Shown: positions 1 through 12,882, counted from the stretch's first letter. The stretch is 64,000 nt of DNA from Notospermus geniculatus (GCA_002633025.1 NMRB01000051.1:528696-592695); one strand, 5' to 3'. The notes: a model not told the origin generated them from the sequence alone. Translations and numbers: made by a program.

Positions 1-682
1 CTTAGATAGCGATTGCCAATACACGATCCATATTATACACGCTTTACGTACACTATCTGGGATGTAATTTCGTCCGGCCTGATTCAATCACTCATCAATG
101 ATGTTGTGCTAGAAAAAAGCAGACGGAAAATGGATGGATATCATCTGCATGATGTGGTGTGGTTCCGAGATGGATTGTTGCATCGCGTGTGCAGATTCTT
201 CAGACAATCGCATAAGAAAACAAAATCAAGTTCTTTACCATGTTTACAGGCACTGAAGCTCATTCAAAACAACCATGTTGTGTTTGAATGACAAAACCAT
301 CATATTGAGTGACAAAAACAAGCAAGTTATGTTTGAGTGGTGTTCTCAGAATGGTGTTGTCAAAAAAATGCCGTCTATACCATGATAAAGTGTAGGATAT
401 TTTTACCCGATGAGGAGATTTTCCTTCATTCGGCTTCTTTCATTAATCAGCACTGGAGGCTGTTGTTATTTTTGCACTGCTCTTCCTGTTCTCTGTCTTG
501 GTCTGAAGTGAGACATGCTTGGTGTATTAATTGATGTAAGGGAAAGCTGTTTTTTCCATGGGCAATCTTGCCATGCTTCGCAAAAATGTCGAAGAAGACT
601 GATGTGGTTGTGTCGTCTTTCTGTCAGTGGAGAGTGCAGTGGGAAGGGTAGCTACTTGAATGAAGGATTCGCCCATTGGACT
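1..682. other. no supported gene
   Basis: Open frames of 65-92 codons occur on both strands. None shows splice sites, a recognisable domain or a repeat structure. I see nothing supportable here. Confidence 0.5.
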
Positions 683-848
683 CAGGGACGGATCCAGGAT
701 TTCGGGAAAGAGGGGGCGCACCGTGCTAGATATATTGAAATCTGCAGTCAATTTCAATGATTTGCCCCAAATTTCATAATTTCACGGTCAATTTTAAAGA
801 TTTGTCGGCCGAAAGGGGGGGCGTGCGCCCCCCTTGGATCCGCGCCTG
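683..848. mobile_element. MITE-like fold-back, GGATCC-type family (copy 1)
   Basis: The ends are inverted repeats: CAGGGACGGATCC on the left and GGATCCGCGCCTG on the right. Purine-rich G runs inside the left end match C runs near the right end. The interior is AT-rich and non-coding. A second copy of the same size and end sequence lies at 47064-47239, inserted in a SINE. A non-autonomous DNA transposon is the natural reading; no transposase is present. Confidence 0.75.
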
Positions 849-2420
849 GGACTTGTAGGTCTAGGTTCTTCACATGGCTTTTTGGTAACCAAGATGATTC
901 ATGCTTAATTCCTGTGGATTGGCACTGGATATATTCCTGTAAGGCCTCCAGACATTTGTCCAGATTTGGTGGGATTTTTGTTTTGCCCGATGCAGGCCAC
1001 CTTCACTGACCTTGCGACCTATTTCACAATTCAACCACATTCTTTCTCATGTCCCTTCACTCCTTTCAAGACCTGTCTTCAAGAGATGGCAACATTTATT
1101 GCAACCAGCACCCATCACATTTGGATTACCGTACTTTTCCATTCTCGTCTGTTCATGAAATGTACAGGGTGCCTTTGGCAATGTAAAATGGAATGAACCT
1201 TTGGCTTAATTGATGAATTGGTGGTTTGGGAAGGTTTCAATCGGTGCGTAATCTAACCTGTGATTTACAATTCGAGACAAATCAGACCAATCGTTTCCCA
1301 TTTTCCAAGAAAGGAAGGAAAATTAAGAAATGAAAAGAGACGTGCGGATTTTTTGTTTAAAATTGAAGTTTGCTCAGTGAACTGGTTAAATACATGAGAA
1401 CATTCGTGTTGCCTTATCACAGCCAATCTTTTTTACGGCAGCCCTCAGCCATGATGCATCAATGATTGAAGTGGTTCAGAAGAAAATTGGAAGGTGGGAC
1501 CCTTATGGTAGTATTTAATAAAGATGTTTGGATTTGTCAGTGACTCTGTGAATTTATCTTGGGGACTGCTCAACCATTGGGGATGTCAGCCTCACAAGTT
1601 CTCTGGAGATGACAGGAGAATTCATTACAAAACCGAGATAATGAGAGAAAAAATCTGCCAATGGCAACCAATTATATTGTAAATTCTACCATATTGCAGG
1701 TAACATTCACAACATGGATATCCCTCTTTAAATATGCTGATGTCCCCAGATATTTATTGATTGCTTCGGCTCATGCCATCGTAACTCATTAGCGAGAGTG
1801 TTTCTAGAAAAAAACACGACAGCATCTGTTTCTTAGTAATAGATGTAATATCTGATTTAACCCTATGGGATTCATGAGAAAAATGTGTATGGCAACGAAC
1901 CCCTGCAGGATGAACATCCAAAAAGCTGAAAAAACGTGGTCCAGCCTGATTCCAGACAGAAGTGGATCCAAGTTGTTGATGACCTAAGCTGCACTTGGAG
2001 GTTCAGGGGTCACCACACAGCCGAGCTGTATTAACCTACATCACCATGACATTGATAAATTTGGATGGTTATCATAAATAAGAAACAACATTCGCCATCG
2101 ATACCAAACCAAACCACAGAGAAACAGTAGTGTTCCATTGATTTCTGTATTCTAGCACTCCTCAGCCCAACCTCTTTGTCCGATTGACCCGTATCAACCC
2201 TAATCCCAATAAATCTAGAGGAGCTCCAATAATCAGAAACAATATTGGATGATGAAGCTGGACAAAACGAATCCAATATCGGCTGCCTTGATTCCCAATG
2301 CAAACCATTTGATCAGGCTGTGACAAGCTTTGGGCTGATGTTCTTTAGAGATTGTAGTTCGAGTACTGGTGCTTAGAATTCTTACAACTAGTACTTGAAA
2401 TACACCGGCCACTTCATAGC
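849..2420. other. no supported gene or repeat
   Basis: AT-rich sequence with scattered short open frames on both strands. I found no convincing exon, SINE, fold-back or tandem repeat in this stretch. Confidence 0.4.
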
Positions 2421-2609
2421 ATGATATCAAGGATGGACTGTGCACTGCTGCTTCCTTTCTTCTGCCTCTCCATCGTGAACTATGGCAGTGCATGGGGAGG
2501 GAATGGTATATTTGGCTTGCAGCTATGTCAAACTTGCATCTTGATCTGCATGACGCATTGCAGAACAGATAACTTTTGTTCATTTTTCGACAGCGTGTGC
2601 AAAAATTAA
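2421..2609 (+). CDS. possible small secreted cysteine-rich peptide (speculative)
   Basis: A 62-codon ATG frame has an A at -3 and a hydrophobic N-terminus containing CALLLPFFCLSI, which could act as a signal peptide. The remainder is short and cysteine-rich, with spacing C-x2-C-x4-C-x3-C-x6-C-x6-C and a C-terminal CKN. That layout resembles secreted miniproteins, but no family is recognised and no promoter or poly(A) signal was seen. A minus-strand frame overlaps its first part. At this length the frame could well be chance. Confidence 0.15.
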   Translation: MISRMDCALLLPFFCLSIVNYGSAWGGNGIFGLQLCQTCILICMTHCRTDNFCSFFDSVCKN

Positions 2610-2689
2610 ACTTTTTCAGCGGTCAGGTTGCTTCCACTTTGCATTTTGCCGGAATCCTTTGTGATCATCCAATCAGGCTACGGCGGTCA

Positions 2690-3635
2690 AATGAAGCCAA
2701 TCTGTAATCTTGCATTGCGTGTAGATGAACATGGTGAAGCCTTTGATGTGCCAGGAGGCAACCGTTCCCATGACTAGTTGATCTTGTACTGTCGTGTTAA
2801 AGCGATTATGGTTCCAGGCAATGTCTGATTACATTTTCTTTGTGGACGACGTTCGAGAATGGCTTGTAGAAATTTCCGTACAGAATTGCAACTGATGTGA
2901 GGTTCGAATGGATCTTATGGCTGTCTTTAGAAATAAGCTGTGGGTATGTCCAGATTGCCCTCGTGAAAATACCTCTGATGTTGTGGGTAAACTTTCTGAC
3001 CAGTTGTTCTGAAGTTGAGTTCTGTTCCTCATGTCCCTTGCCTAAAGTTAAGCACATCTGAGTTAAAGCAGCAGAGTTCAGCAGTAGGCCTACGTCACGT
3101 AAGGACGGGTGCAATCACGCTCGTGCCCCTGCACGCCCGCAAAATAGCACCGAGGAGCTCCATTGACCGTGCGCTCCTCCGCATCCTTGAAGTTACTGAC
3201 CATCAAATTTCACAAGTGTGAACAGCTCTCCTCAAGCCTTTGAGGAGCTCAACTGATTGAGCGCCTGCAAATTTCAATCATGAAGCACTGGTTCGGTCTG
3301 CTCAGTGCATTGCTCCTGCCAAGTAAAGGCTTTTTCTGATGACTGAGGTACCTGTCTGCCTTCGACAGTTCGAGAGACCTTGCCATTTCCAGCCAAATGC
3401 CAAAGAAACAATGTTCAAAGCAGCGAACAACCATGGTGTTGTTGAATTCCACTGCCCCAGTTACTGCAGCAGCCTCAGTGTATTTCACTGCCAGCTCATA
3501 TCTGGCTATCTCCTCTTCCTTCCATGCCTTCAGGAACATCAGCAGCTGTGTGTAAATGGCAGTTTTCCCAGCTGAGAACTGACAAGTGCAGGCATCGTTG
3601 AATACAAAGATTTTCTGTACTGGTTTACACAGCAT
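2690..3635 (-). pseudogene. degraded coding-like block, unidentified
   Basis: Read on the minus strand, several consecutive stretches have protein-like composition but sit in different frames separated by stops. From 3635 down to 3249 there is a 128-codon frame containing FSAGKTAIYTQLL, KAWKEEEIARYELAV and FGIWLEMARSLELS. From about 3060 to 2806 a second frame contains EQLVRKFTHNIRGIF and AILYGNFYKPFSN. Near 2790-2690 a third contains LVMGTVASWHIKGFTMF. The arrangement suggests either a frameshifted pseudogene or exons of an unknown gene. No domain was identified, and a 78-codon frame on the other strand (3339-3575) is a possible alternative. Confidence 0.25.
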
Positions 3636-3649
3636 TCAACTCACGTTGG

Positions 3650-4597
3650 CCCTGAAGGAATCCTTTGAATGTGACATGAATGGGAAGTCTTTCAAATGGT
3701 AAGAAATGGAAGGAAGCAAGGATGTTTTAACGTGGATGGGTTGTTTAGGATGGCTGGGGCCTTGGAGTATCTATGCCACATTTCCAACCAATTTCAACAA
3801 AATCTGGTCTGAGGTGATCATTTGATTGCTTACTTCAGGCTGATCAAGACTTGTGAATCACAATATGGCCATCTGAAACATGTCCTCTTTGATACTTCAA
3901 CCTGCGAGGAATAGGCCAACATGCTGACATCAGCGATATTGGAGAGGCGATATGTGAGCTTTAACTACTTCTTTTGTAACTCAACATTATACCAATTCAT
4001 TTTGCCCAAATAAAATAAAACAAAAAGCACTGCAATTGTTGCACATTTTGTGATGATTGGTGTGGCTCGATCTCCCCTCTTGAAATGTCTAATGCTATGG
4101 GAGAGAATTTCCCTAGTGGACGTAGTGCCAGTTTCCTAATTGATCTATCAGGTTGAACCACCTTGAACCCCTAAGAAGTAAAATCACAGATATGCCAAAG
4201 AGTCAAATGCATTCATTTTGGCAGAATAAGATCTAATCCCCTGTGAAGACTCGACTTTGATGGTAATAGCACATGGCTCTACCATCAATATCAAAGATTA
4301 ATATTTAGAGTGTGTTTTCATTTGCTTCCTCGTGTCACCATTTACTCGTAATAGATAAGTCGGCTTTCATCTCCTCGAATGATTTAGAACGTGATTTGGG
4401 TGCATTTGATGTGTGGCTTTGTGGGCGAGACTGGGGAAGGTTGATCTGCGTTTGTGTGAAAGAATTTCTCAGATCTGATCAAGGTCGGCCAAGTGCGATT
4501 TGGTGTGACCAATTTGGATCATAAGAAATGATCGTGTGGCAGTGATCTCCGTCAACCTCGTGGGGGAGTCATCTTCCTCACAGCTCAGTTTCAATAG
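3650..4597. other. no supported feature
   Basis: AT-rich DNA without convincing exons or repeats on either strand. Confidence 0.4.
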
Positions 4598-4957
4598 AAG
4601 GATTTGAAGTTGTGGGAAGTGGATGAAGTTGAAGGAAGTGGATGGAGTTGAGAAAAGTGGACGAAGTTGAGGGAAGTGGATCAAGTTGTGGAAATTTAGG
4701 AAAATGGACGAAGTTGAGGGAAGTGGACAGTGTTGAGGGAAATGGATGAAGTTGAAGGAAGTGGACAAAGGTGAGGGAAGTGGATCAAGTTGAGGGAAGT
4801 TGACAGTGTGGAGGGAAGTGGATGAAGTTGAAGGAAGTGGATGGAATTGAGGAAAGTGGACGAAGTTGAGGGAAGTGGACAGTGTTGAGGGAAGTGGACA
4901 AAGTTGAAGGAACTGGATGGAGTTGAGAATAGTGGACGAAGATGAGGGAAGGGAACA
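4598..4957. repeat. minisatellite, about 20-bp GGAAGTGGA(T/C)GAAGTTGA unit
   Basis: About 17 diverged tandem copies of a roughly 20-bp unit built on GGAAGTGGACGAAGTTGAG. Units differ by small substitutions (GACGAAG, GACAGTG, GATCAAG) and a few length changes. The long minus-strand frame over this stretch (4469-4966, rich in Pro, Ser, Thr and Phe) is just the translated repeat and should not be annotated as a gene. Confidence 0.9.
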
Positions 4958-6170
4958 GTCAGACATATTTCATGAACAGGCTCTCGTCAAAATCAAAAAC
5001 ATGCTGAATGGGATATCGTTCGTCACATCATGCTTCATTATTCTCACGGTGTACAAAAGCAGACAATTGCTTACAGGTTAAACTAATAAGAGCACTCAAT
5101 ATTCTCTCCATTATTCGTAATCCCGTATGTTACATGAACCTCCACTTCCAATTCACTACTAATTCATGATAAATTGTGATTATGAGGACTCTTAGCTCGC
5201 TGATCGTGACTGAGAATGCAACATTCTGATAAATTACCGATGTAACTGTGTTTTTCTTCTATTCGCTACATAATAACGTGGTTTGGGAATAATATGCTCG
5301 ATGCTTAATGTATTTTGGGGTTTTCAGGAATGGGAAATTTATTCCAATAATTGATGGATTTTTTGTGGCATTTCATCATACTAATCGGTATCAATGAAAT
5401 GTTCTCAATTAACCCTTTTGGTATGGAATATATTAGGGAATAATCCATCATGGTCGTGAAAAATCGATGTCATTTCGTCATAGGCAGAGTTTCCGCCAGA
5501 AAAAATGATGGGGCCCGCACGGGGGGATCTAGGGGCCCTCCCACAGAAAAATTTGGATTTTAGAAGCCCTGAGATGCTATTTCCCGGCATTTCAGTACCA
5601 AAGTCCGAGAACAAAACAGCTGACAAAATGGACCAATTTTAGTGCCATCAACAGAAAACTTAGATTTAGGCCAAAAAATCTGCCTGGCTACATTGTGTTT
5701 AAAAAATTATTTCTCTGCATTCCCCATCTCGAATTTTCAGGGGATAAATCCCCNTGAGACCCTGATTGGCCATCAGACAAGAAGTCAACTCTCCAAAGAA
5801 CAACAAATGCTACTTTCATATACAGACCTACTGTTTTTACGATGGTCGAGTAAGACAACCTTCCCAATATGTCCTTCCCCCAGGTACCTTCCTTACTAGC
5901 ATGATTAGCCCAATAATCCACCATTGGATGTGGGAGTGCGTGCAATTGGTTGCATGTCTGCTAATAGCACACCAATTACTTCAGGTGAATGGCTAATTCG
6001 TACATTGACCACCACCCCCACTGTATTTCTTGTCATGCTGAATTAGTGACCATTAAGAGAATTAATAGAGCACAAGGTACTCCGGGAGATGTTTGAGTAG
6101 TCATTAAATCTTTTGATACCGCATTGACGAGGTAGTTAATTACAAACCCTGGGATGCCTCTGTCACCCAC
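4958..6170. other. no supported gene; short G/C-run patch and one N
   Basis: Mostly AT-rich. At 5510-5545 a patch with GGGGCCCGCACGGGG followed by GGGGCCCTCCC is palindrome-like and may be the end of a degraded element. A single N at 5754 lies just after GGGGATAAATCCCC, itself a short palindrome, so the local assembly is doubtful. Confidence 0.4.
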
Positions 6171-6343
6171 AATAGGAGCTGTCAGCGAGTTGACCACTAG
6201 GTGTCACTAGGGCCCAATTCAATGCATCTAGCGGACCCAGTCATTATCGATCGAGCAGTGATCATAATAGATTTCCTGTACATTTGGTCCGCTAAGATTG
6301 TGCTGCCATCTGTTAGCAATATGCGCGGCTGACTGCTCCTATT
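6171..6343 (+). mobile_element. MITE-like element, AATAGGAGC family (copy 1)
   Basis: A 173-bp element begins AATAGGAGCTGTCAG and ends CTGACTGCTCCTATT, giving about 15-bp terminal inverted repeats. The interior shares GTTGACCA(C/A)TAGGTGTCACTA and CAATTCAATGCAT with the copies at 13852-14024 (same orientation) and 29099-29272 (opposite orientation). There is no coding capacity. Confidence 0.85.
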
Positions 6344-8348
6344 GATGTACTCTAATCTCAATCTTGCTGCGTAGCAGAGAGTTACCGTGAATGCTACCGT
6401 TTTGTTCATTTCCTTAGTCATCTGTTAGACGGGTGTCGATACTTTACACCAAAGATTAGGAACTAAGTGTAATCAAATTTGAGTTCGTGAATGGCATTCT
6501 TAGATAGGTACGGACATCAATAAACTGAGTAAATTATCAGGATTCATTATCTGCAACTTTAATGATACAAAACTCTGTTCGAAACTTTGACTTCTGTGTC
6601 ATTAAAGTTGTAGATAGTGAATCCTAAATTAAGTCAATTTAATCAAATTTCTGCCGTGAATATCATAGAATGATAACTTGTTTAAAAATTGCTTGCAAAG
6701 ATTATTTGTTGGTGAGGGTGAGGGGAGTTATTCATGGTTGAGGGCTATAACCATCACTGACATATCGTGTGATGCCGATATGGAAGATTGCCAGTATCAT
6801 TGTCTTGTAATATCTTTTGTTTCTCAGAAATACTGCCATCTTCGTATAATTGCTCAGCAGTTTGTTCCATGATGGAAGAACCTCATGTCTGACAAACATC
6901 ATTAATAGACAAGTGTTCCTCCTGAAAATTTTTGGATCACTTTGATAGAGTAGAATGAGTTTTATGCGTATTAGGGGTGTGCCACCTCTGGCCATGTGAA
7001 AAAAACACAGCCAGCAAATGACTTCAGTAGCGGCAACAGCCAATCATCTGGGCAACAACGGCTGAAGGAGAAGATGGAATCACCTCCGAGAGACCCATGG
7101 TGCACTGCCATCATCAGTCGCATGTCTGGAGCGATTGATAGTTGCGGTTTCATGACCCATGGGTCTAAGTGTCCGTGATGACTCATCAGCTTGTTCAATG
7201 ATTGAAACACCTAGTGTTTCCTTATAGCGCGATAGGGAACAATATTAGGTGGTTAGGATATATTAGTCTTAGATGATTGGCCATGAAGGACTGGATAACC
7301 AGTGAGTGCGGGCGATGGACCCATTTCATGTGGATGCTGTTATTAGCAGAATTGATTACAGTGAACAAAGAGAGCAGATAAGGCAAGAAACGATACTGTT
7401 GTGTTAAGTGGGGCGACTTTGGCCTTTGGGGGTGAAATAGGCCCAGTAGTACAGTTTGAAAAATATTGCTTTACCTACTAGAAAGTACTACAGGGCAAAT
7501 TTCAGTTTGTGGGCCCAAAGGCACCTCAATTTACGGTACATGTAATGAGGCAAAGTTACAAAGTTGTGACTTGGGAATTGAACATTGACTTTGCAGACAC
7601 AAGTGCAAGGCTGTTGGCACTGCATTCCCCATAATCTCATGAGTAAGAGACCAACTTGTTGAATGTGAGAACGAAGTGAAGGAGTCGCAGAAAAGCAGGT
7701 CAGAGATGAAGATGCGCGAGCCGTTGAGGACTTGTCGAATGATATGTATGATATGCAATCAAATGCAAAAAACAGATACCGGTACAAGGAGAAGCTTTTT
7801 CAAACTGGTGGAAAGCAACAGAATACAGAATCAGGAACAACCAAATGCAACAGGTAAGTCAACCAGATTAGGACTACTAAGAAATATTGCACAATTTAGG
7901 CCTAGTTAGAATTAGTAAGTTAGTTGCAACTTGTCTGAGCTCAGAATGCAAGCCACGTTCTTCAAAGTGAGTTGCCACAGAATTGGTAATAAGCAACCGG
8001 ACGAACGGCTGTTGCTAATCTAGCGTACTGTCCATGATTACATGTAACCTAACAGTGAGCAATTCGTTTTATGACCTATGGGTCTTGCTTGTCCAGCTCA
8101 TCAAGTTGGTGATGAGGTTCGGCCAACATGGCTTGCTAATTGTGTATACATACTGATGGGAGAGTTGCTCGTTCCACATTGCCTTGTGTGATTTATTGAC
8201 ATGAGCAAATGAGTCTCCATCAGGCTTCACAATACTGGCTGCTCAATGTATGTGGATGGTAGAAAAAATACATTTCCTGGTGTAGGCTATACTTGTGGCT
8301 TCATGGCACACTGGTTTAAGATCACAGTGGCTGTTCCTTAAAGGGCCT
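6344..8348. other. no supported gene
   Basis: Several 60-103 codon frames occur on both strands (6732-7043 and 6971-7210 on minus, 7676-7909 on plus) but they overlap one another and show no domain. The phrase GACCCATGGGTCT near 7156 and its relative GACCTATGGGTCT near 8072, with similar flanks, mark a weak dispersed repeat. Confidence 0.35.
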
Positions 8349-8580
8349 GTCACACTGAAGTAGTTCTCAAAACGTCCTGCCCCGTCCTAAAAAATCGTAA
8401 CACGGGCTAGAACGTGTAACCCTTGGCCAAATAATGCCTCAATGTTTTGGAGCACCCTTCCCGTCCATGAAGTTCGTAAAAAGACTGTAAAAAGTTGCCA
8501 CTACGTCCACTCCGTTCGCACACAGTTTGAGCCCGTTAGGCAAAATTTTCAAGAACGTACTGAGAACTAGCTCAGTGTGA
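8349..8580 (+). mobile_element. MITE-like element, CACACTGA-TAGTTCTCA family (copy 1)
   Basis: A 232-bp element with about 30-bp imperfect inverted ends: left GTCACACTGAAGTAGTTCTC, right GAGAACTAGCTCAGTGTGA. The whole element recurs in opposite orientation at 41897-42116. The shared interior includes CGGGCTAGAACGTGTAA and GTTCGTAAAAAGACTG. It has no open frame of note and is best read as a non-autonomous DNA transposon. Confidence 0.85.
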
Positions 8581-9480
8581 TTGGGGCATAAGAAACACAA
8601 GTTTTATATTTTGCATTTGCTTTGCCATGGCAACTTCATTTTCCTCAAGCTTTTTCCATCCAAACGCCCACCCGTGGTTTATCCAGCTTTCTCTATTTGT
8701 TATTTCAGGTCCACAAAAATGATCGTCTCCACTTCTGAATCATCTGAAGAAGTATCTAGAAACACGTCTTGGGAGCTTGTACCAGCTCGCTGTCTGACGC
8801 ATAATTTTTGTGAAGATGGATATAAATAGCCGTTTCTCATATCTGTAGACTGGAGGAGAAACCAGGAGACAGAGTGACCCTTTGGGATCAATAAAACCAT
8901 AAGCCCCTTCCGTCCAACGATGAAGGAGATTTCCAGCCATCACGAAAATGTCGCAGTGTTTTCCATTGGTCAAGTCCCATGGCGTGTCAATATCGCTCGA
9001 CTGAATGCGATATATGATTGGACCTCGGGTGTGAGGAGAACAAAACAAATGAGATACTTATTGCCTCTGGGACTGTCTGACCAGGGAAGTCATCAAACAA
9101 CTTGTCCAGAAATATGGAGAGCGTAAATCATGCATAATGGAAGTTACTGTCCTGTTGCAGAGGCTGTCGTGGGTCAGGATTCAACATGTCTGGATGAGGC
9201 TGGGGAAATGGGATCTTTAAATCATCAGAGGGTGGATTTTAGTCTGGAAGAATGCTATGGGTCATGATTTATGTTCAGATTAATGGCTCTGGGACAACAG
9301 AATATTCAAGGAATTGTGTGGAGTATGGAAAAAGCTACAATATACATAGATACAGAGTTTATGGTCAACCTTGCTGGCCTGCAGAGTTGCTCTATGTGAC
9401 AATCGGAAAGCGTGAGAAGCGATTATAAGACCCAACCCAGCCATTTAGGAAATTCACATTGGTCTAGCTATTCTGATAGT
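8581..9480. other. no supported gene
   Basis: Frames of 66-102 codons overlap on both strands over 8581-9126, with no domain, splice or repeat support. Confidence 0.35.
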
Positions 9481-9493
9481 GGATGATTACTAG

Positions 9494-9606
9494 GGCATGA
9501 AATAATGACAGGTTTCTATCTAAGGTGAAAGACATAGCTTCCTATCGGAGTCGAACCCACGGACCCTCGCATAAGGCATCAATTGCTAGCACTCAGGGGT
9601 AGCAGC
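9494..9606 (-). mobile_element. tRNA-derived SINE (family S2), with 13-bp target duplication
   Basis: On the minus strand a B-box-like GGGTTCGACTCC is followed by GGAAGCTATGTCTTTCACC, the same tail as the SINE at 46971-47285. The insertion is bracketed by the perfect direct repeat GGATGATTACTAG at 9481-9493 and 9607-9619. That is a clean target-site duplication made by retrotransposition. The 5' part is shorter than in the other copy, so it is probably 5' truncated. Confidence 0.85.
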
Positions 9607-9970
9607 GGATGATTACTAGATGTTCATTGATGAGATGAACGCTAATTAAAACTCACGATTTATTGACAAAATGGTAATACGACCACGGAAAGGTTCTAGT
9701 GATGCATATCGCGAGGTCAATTAGGTCCTACTCGTCACGTATTCTCAAGTCTCCAAGGCATTGCATTGATCAAAGCGTGCTACAGGTCAGAATACTTGCC
9801 TCACATCATTAAAGGATTGATTCCTAATCACTCTTGATGATAGATGATGGTCGTCGCTGTGATCGGAGGACTGCTTCAGGTGGAATCTGATGTACCTCGC
9901 CAAACAAAGGCAACACGGTCGTGCCGTATCGGCTATAATCACATATTAGAATCACAAATTTTGTCGAGTT

Positions 9971-10218
9971 ATGAAGCCTGTGGTCAGTTGGTGTGATCAA
10001 CCTCGATTGGTGACATGCACCTCATTGATACAGGCAACTTTCAAGCTCTTGTTCACTGGTTGGAGGTTGCCTTATCAGTCTTGGTTTGTCTGACTGAAGC
10101 ATGTGGTTGGTTGGCGTGATCAACCTTGATTGGTGATATGCACCTCATTGATGTACTAGGCAACTTTCAAGCTCTTGTTCTCTGGTCAGAGGTATGTTTT
10201 ATCAGTCTCGGTCTGTGA
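9971..10218 (+). repeat. two-copy tandem repeat, about 123 bp
   Basis: Two adjacent units share GTGTGATCAACC / GCGTGATCAACC, TGCACCTCATTGAT and CAACTTTCAAGCTCTTGTTC. Their identity is roughly 85-90 percent by eye. Neither is coding. Confidence 0.8.
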
Positions 10219-12882
10219 GATCCCCCCGTGCCCTCCCCCAAGATGAACATTCTTGATAACTTTTCCCTTTTGACTTTGATTCGGAAGCAGACATCACTGG
10301 AGATCTTGGAGCATTGTGGGCCCTTGCTGATGGCTAGTCAATTAAACTGTCTTGTCTGAGCGTTAAATCAAGGGAATTGTTGTGGGCAAAAGCCTTCTGG
10401 GTGCAAGCATTCTCAACAAATTTACCATGATTGTCTTTGCTGACCGCACATACCTGTCTGTGGGCGTAATTTAATTTCACAACTCTTGGTTCATTAGTCA
10501 GTCATTCCCTTCTTATATGTATGCGTCTCACCAGAAGGCAACATCTTATCAGTATTCTGCTCATCTACTATCAGTCATCAGTGGTTGTACAGTCATATGC
10601 AAAGTGTCTGACTGACTTTTGGCATTGAACCACAGCCAAGTTGCCCTTGTTCTTTCTCAGAACTGAGTAAAGAATGAATATAAGGAAGACTTAAAACACA
10701 AGTTTTTGTTTTTTGCTTGATCTGCTAGGAAGCATTTTTTTCTTCCTGTAAGTACTGCTTGGAATGATAAAAAATGTTTAATTCACCCCAGGGAAGCATT
10801 AGGATAGTTAATTGCCCGTCTAAGTCTATTAGCCAGTCTGGTCTTCTCAACTTGGCATTCGTAACGCTAGGACAGACTAATTTTTCTCTCAAAATGGATG
10901 ATGTCATTGAGAGATGTTGGCTATCCTATCTTTTGAAGTTTATATCTGTGAGAAGAGGATAAATGACTTTCACATTACCCGAGGGACCGTCTGATAGAAT
11001 GTTCTCTGACTAAGTGGTCTGTGGTTATGGCTCACTAATCATTCATAACTGTAGTCTCTGATAGTTTGTAACGAGATATTAATGGTCAACTGCCGAGTTT
11101 TGCGAATGTGAATCCTCAAGATCTCGGTAGGTGGGGTAAGACCTGAGGTAGAAGCTGACTTCAGATGGGGCATTGCCAAGAAATGACACTGGAATAGGTA
11201 GCCAAATGAGTTGAAGAAATAAGGGCAATGGGACTTACCAAATTTTTGTGCTTTGGAGAGTCATATCTTGGTCCTCTTTCATCATTAGTTCAAGACCCGA
11301 TCCACCAGATATAATGATCCTCAGGACAGAGTTAAGAGACAGTTAGTGAAAGGAAAGAACGATTTTCATTATAAACCTTCCACGATCTCTACTTGAGGCT
11401 TGTGGAATTAGACATAGATAATTCCACATCAAATTAAGTGATGGTGTGTTGTTTACTATTGTTGTTTACTAGAATTTTAAAATTCTGTCAGTCAGAAAAG
11501 TAGGGGTTGTTCGATATATAAATATGTAAAGAATGGCATGGCTTCAGATAAAGTGATTGAACCAGTTGATGCAATATTTGTAGTGCAGTGATCTGAATTT
11601 ATTCTTATTTACAATCGTTAGTGATCACATTCCATGTGTTAGGTGAGATGTGTGAAAGTGCAGAGGCTTTTGTCGGGCCAATACCATCAAAGATTCTCAA
11701 GACAAGCAAAGTCATTGATGATATTGTATAGAGACGTATCTAATTTTAGGAATACTTTTGACCAGGGGTGGACATTCCCCAGAGCTATCTTCAGCAATGC
11801 AGCCTGTACAATTTTCCATCATGATTTTGAATGGTGGCCCGCCTGAGGGAAGGGGAATAAAGATCTTTCATTTGAACTCTTCTACCACAATACCTCCTAC
11901 ACGGAGCCTCGAACTTCAAGCAAATTTAATGGAATTCAACTTATCTGACTCGTCAAGTGGAAACACTGGTCAAAATCATAAATATTTGGTTTATTTATCA
12001 TCCACATTGGTGTCTTCAAAACAGTCACTAAGGCATGTAAGGGCACTAAGAGATTCCAGATCCTATGCAGGATGGAAGATGTACTGTTTGAACTTTTAAT
12101 CTCAGGAGGGCCCTTCAAGTTCTCCCAGGTCACATTCTTCGCAGCCCAAATCTCCTTATTGAATTTCATGTCCTGTTGCAAAATTTAAAGTTGATTTCCT
12201 TCATCTTGTACTGTATGAACCACGAAAGATACTTTATAGACCTCATTAAAACTCATTCAGATGCTGGAGTATCCTTCCATCTAAGTCATTAAGATCATAT
12301 TCGATGATACATTGTAATTGCCCCTCTTTGAAGCCAGCGTGCGTCAAATTGCTCTCGAGCGAAGAAAAGGAAACAGATTTGCCTCTGTAAATGGCAATTG
12401 AAATTCAAATGGAGGAATCTGACTGCAGCAGTTCATCGGATAAATTATCCACGCTTTGAAATGAGGCTCATTAGAAAGCTGCCGCTTCGTGTTGAAATTC
12501 AATTGGACATTTCTGAAATTGGTGTAATATTTTCCAATGTCTAACTCCACTGGGGATGGCATGGAAATAAGTTCATTAGTGCAAATTCATGTTGGGTCTG
12601 ACTTAGTCCTGGAGTACCTTAACCTCATCGCTAAAACCATTCTTGATGATTTAGTCCGACAGTATGTTTTTTCTTCTCCTGTAAGTTATTTCTCTGTCCT
12701 TGTCATCAGTCAGTGTCCTTGTCGTCAGTCAGATAAGTTTTTTCCTGAAGTTTGTTTTTGTTAGTTCAGTATGGATAATCTTGCCCCAACTTTTTCTGAA
12801 GTGGTAGGGAGGGCCTTTCCCTTCGGACTGCCACACTTTTGTGGCATTTGGTCCTCAACACTTAATATAGCACATGCACATC
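10219..12882. other. no supported gene
   Basis: AT-rich. A plus-strand frame at 11758-12099 (113 codons) is opposed by an 81-codon minus frame at 11936-12181. Neither has recognisable motifs or good splice sites, so I treat both as chance. A shorter repeat (TCAGTCAGTGTCCTTGTC) occurs near 12705-12730. Confidence 0.35.

Noticed and set aside
4469-4966. 165-codon minus-strand frame rich in Phe, Pro, Ser and Thr
   Set aside because: It is the translation of the 20-bp minisatellite; the periodicity is at DNA level and there are no flanking exon signals.
11758-12099. 113-codon plus frame with SSAMQPVQF, resembling the IMMP2L SMQP active site
   Set aside because: Surrounding residues do not fit IMMP2L (no PSLNP, no RGDIVS block) and splice signals are absent.
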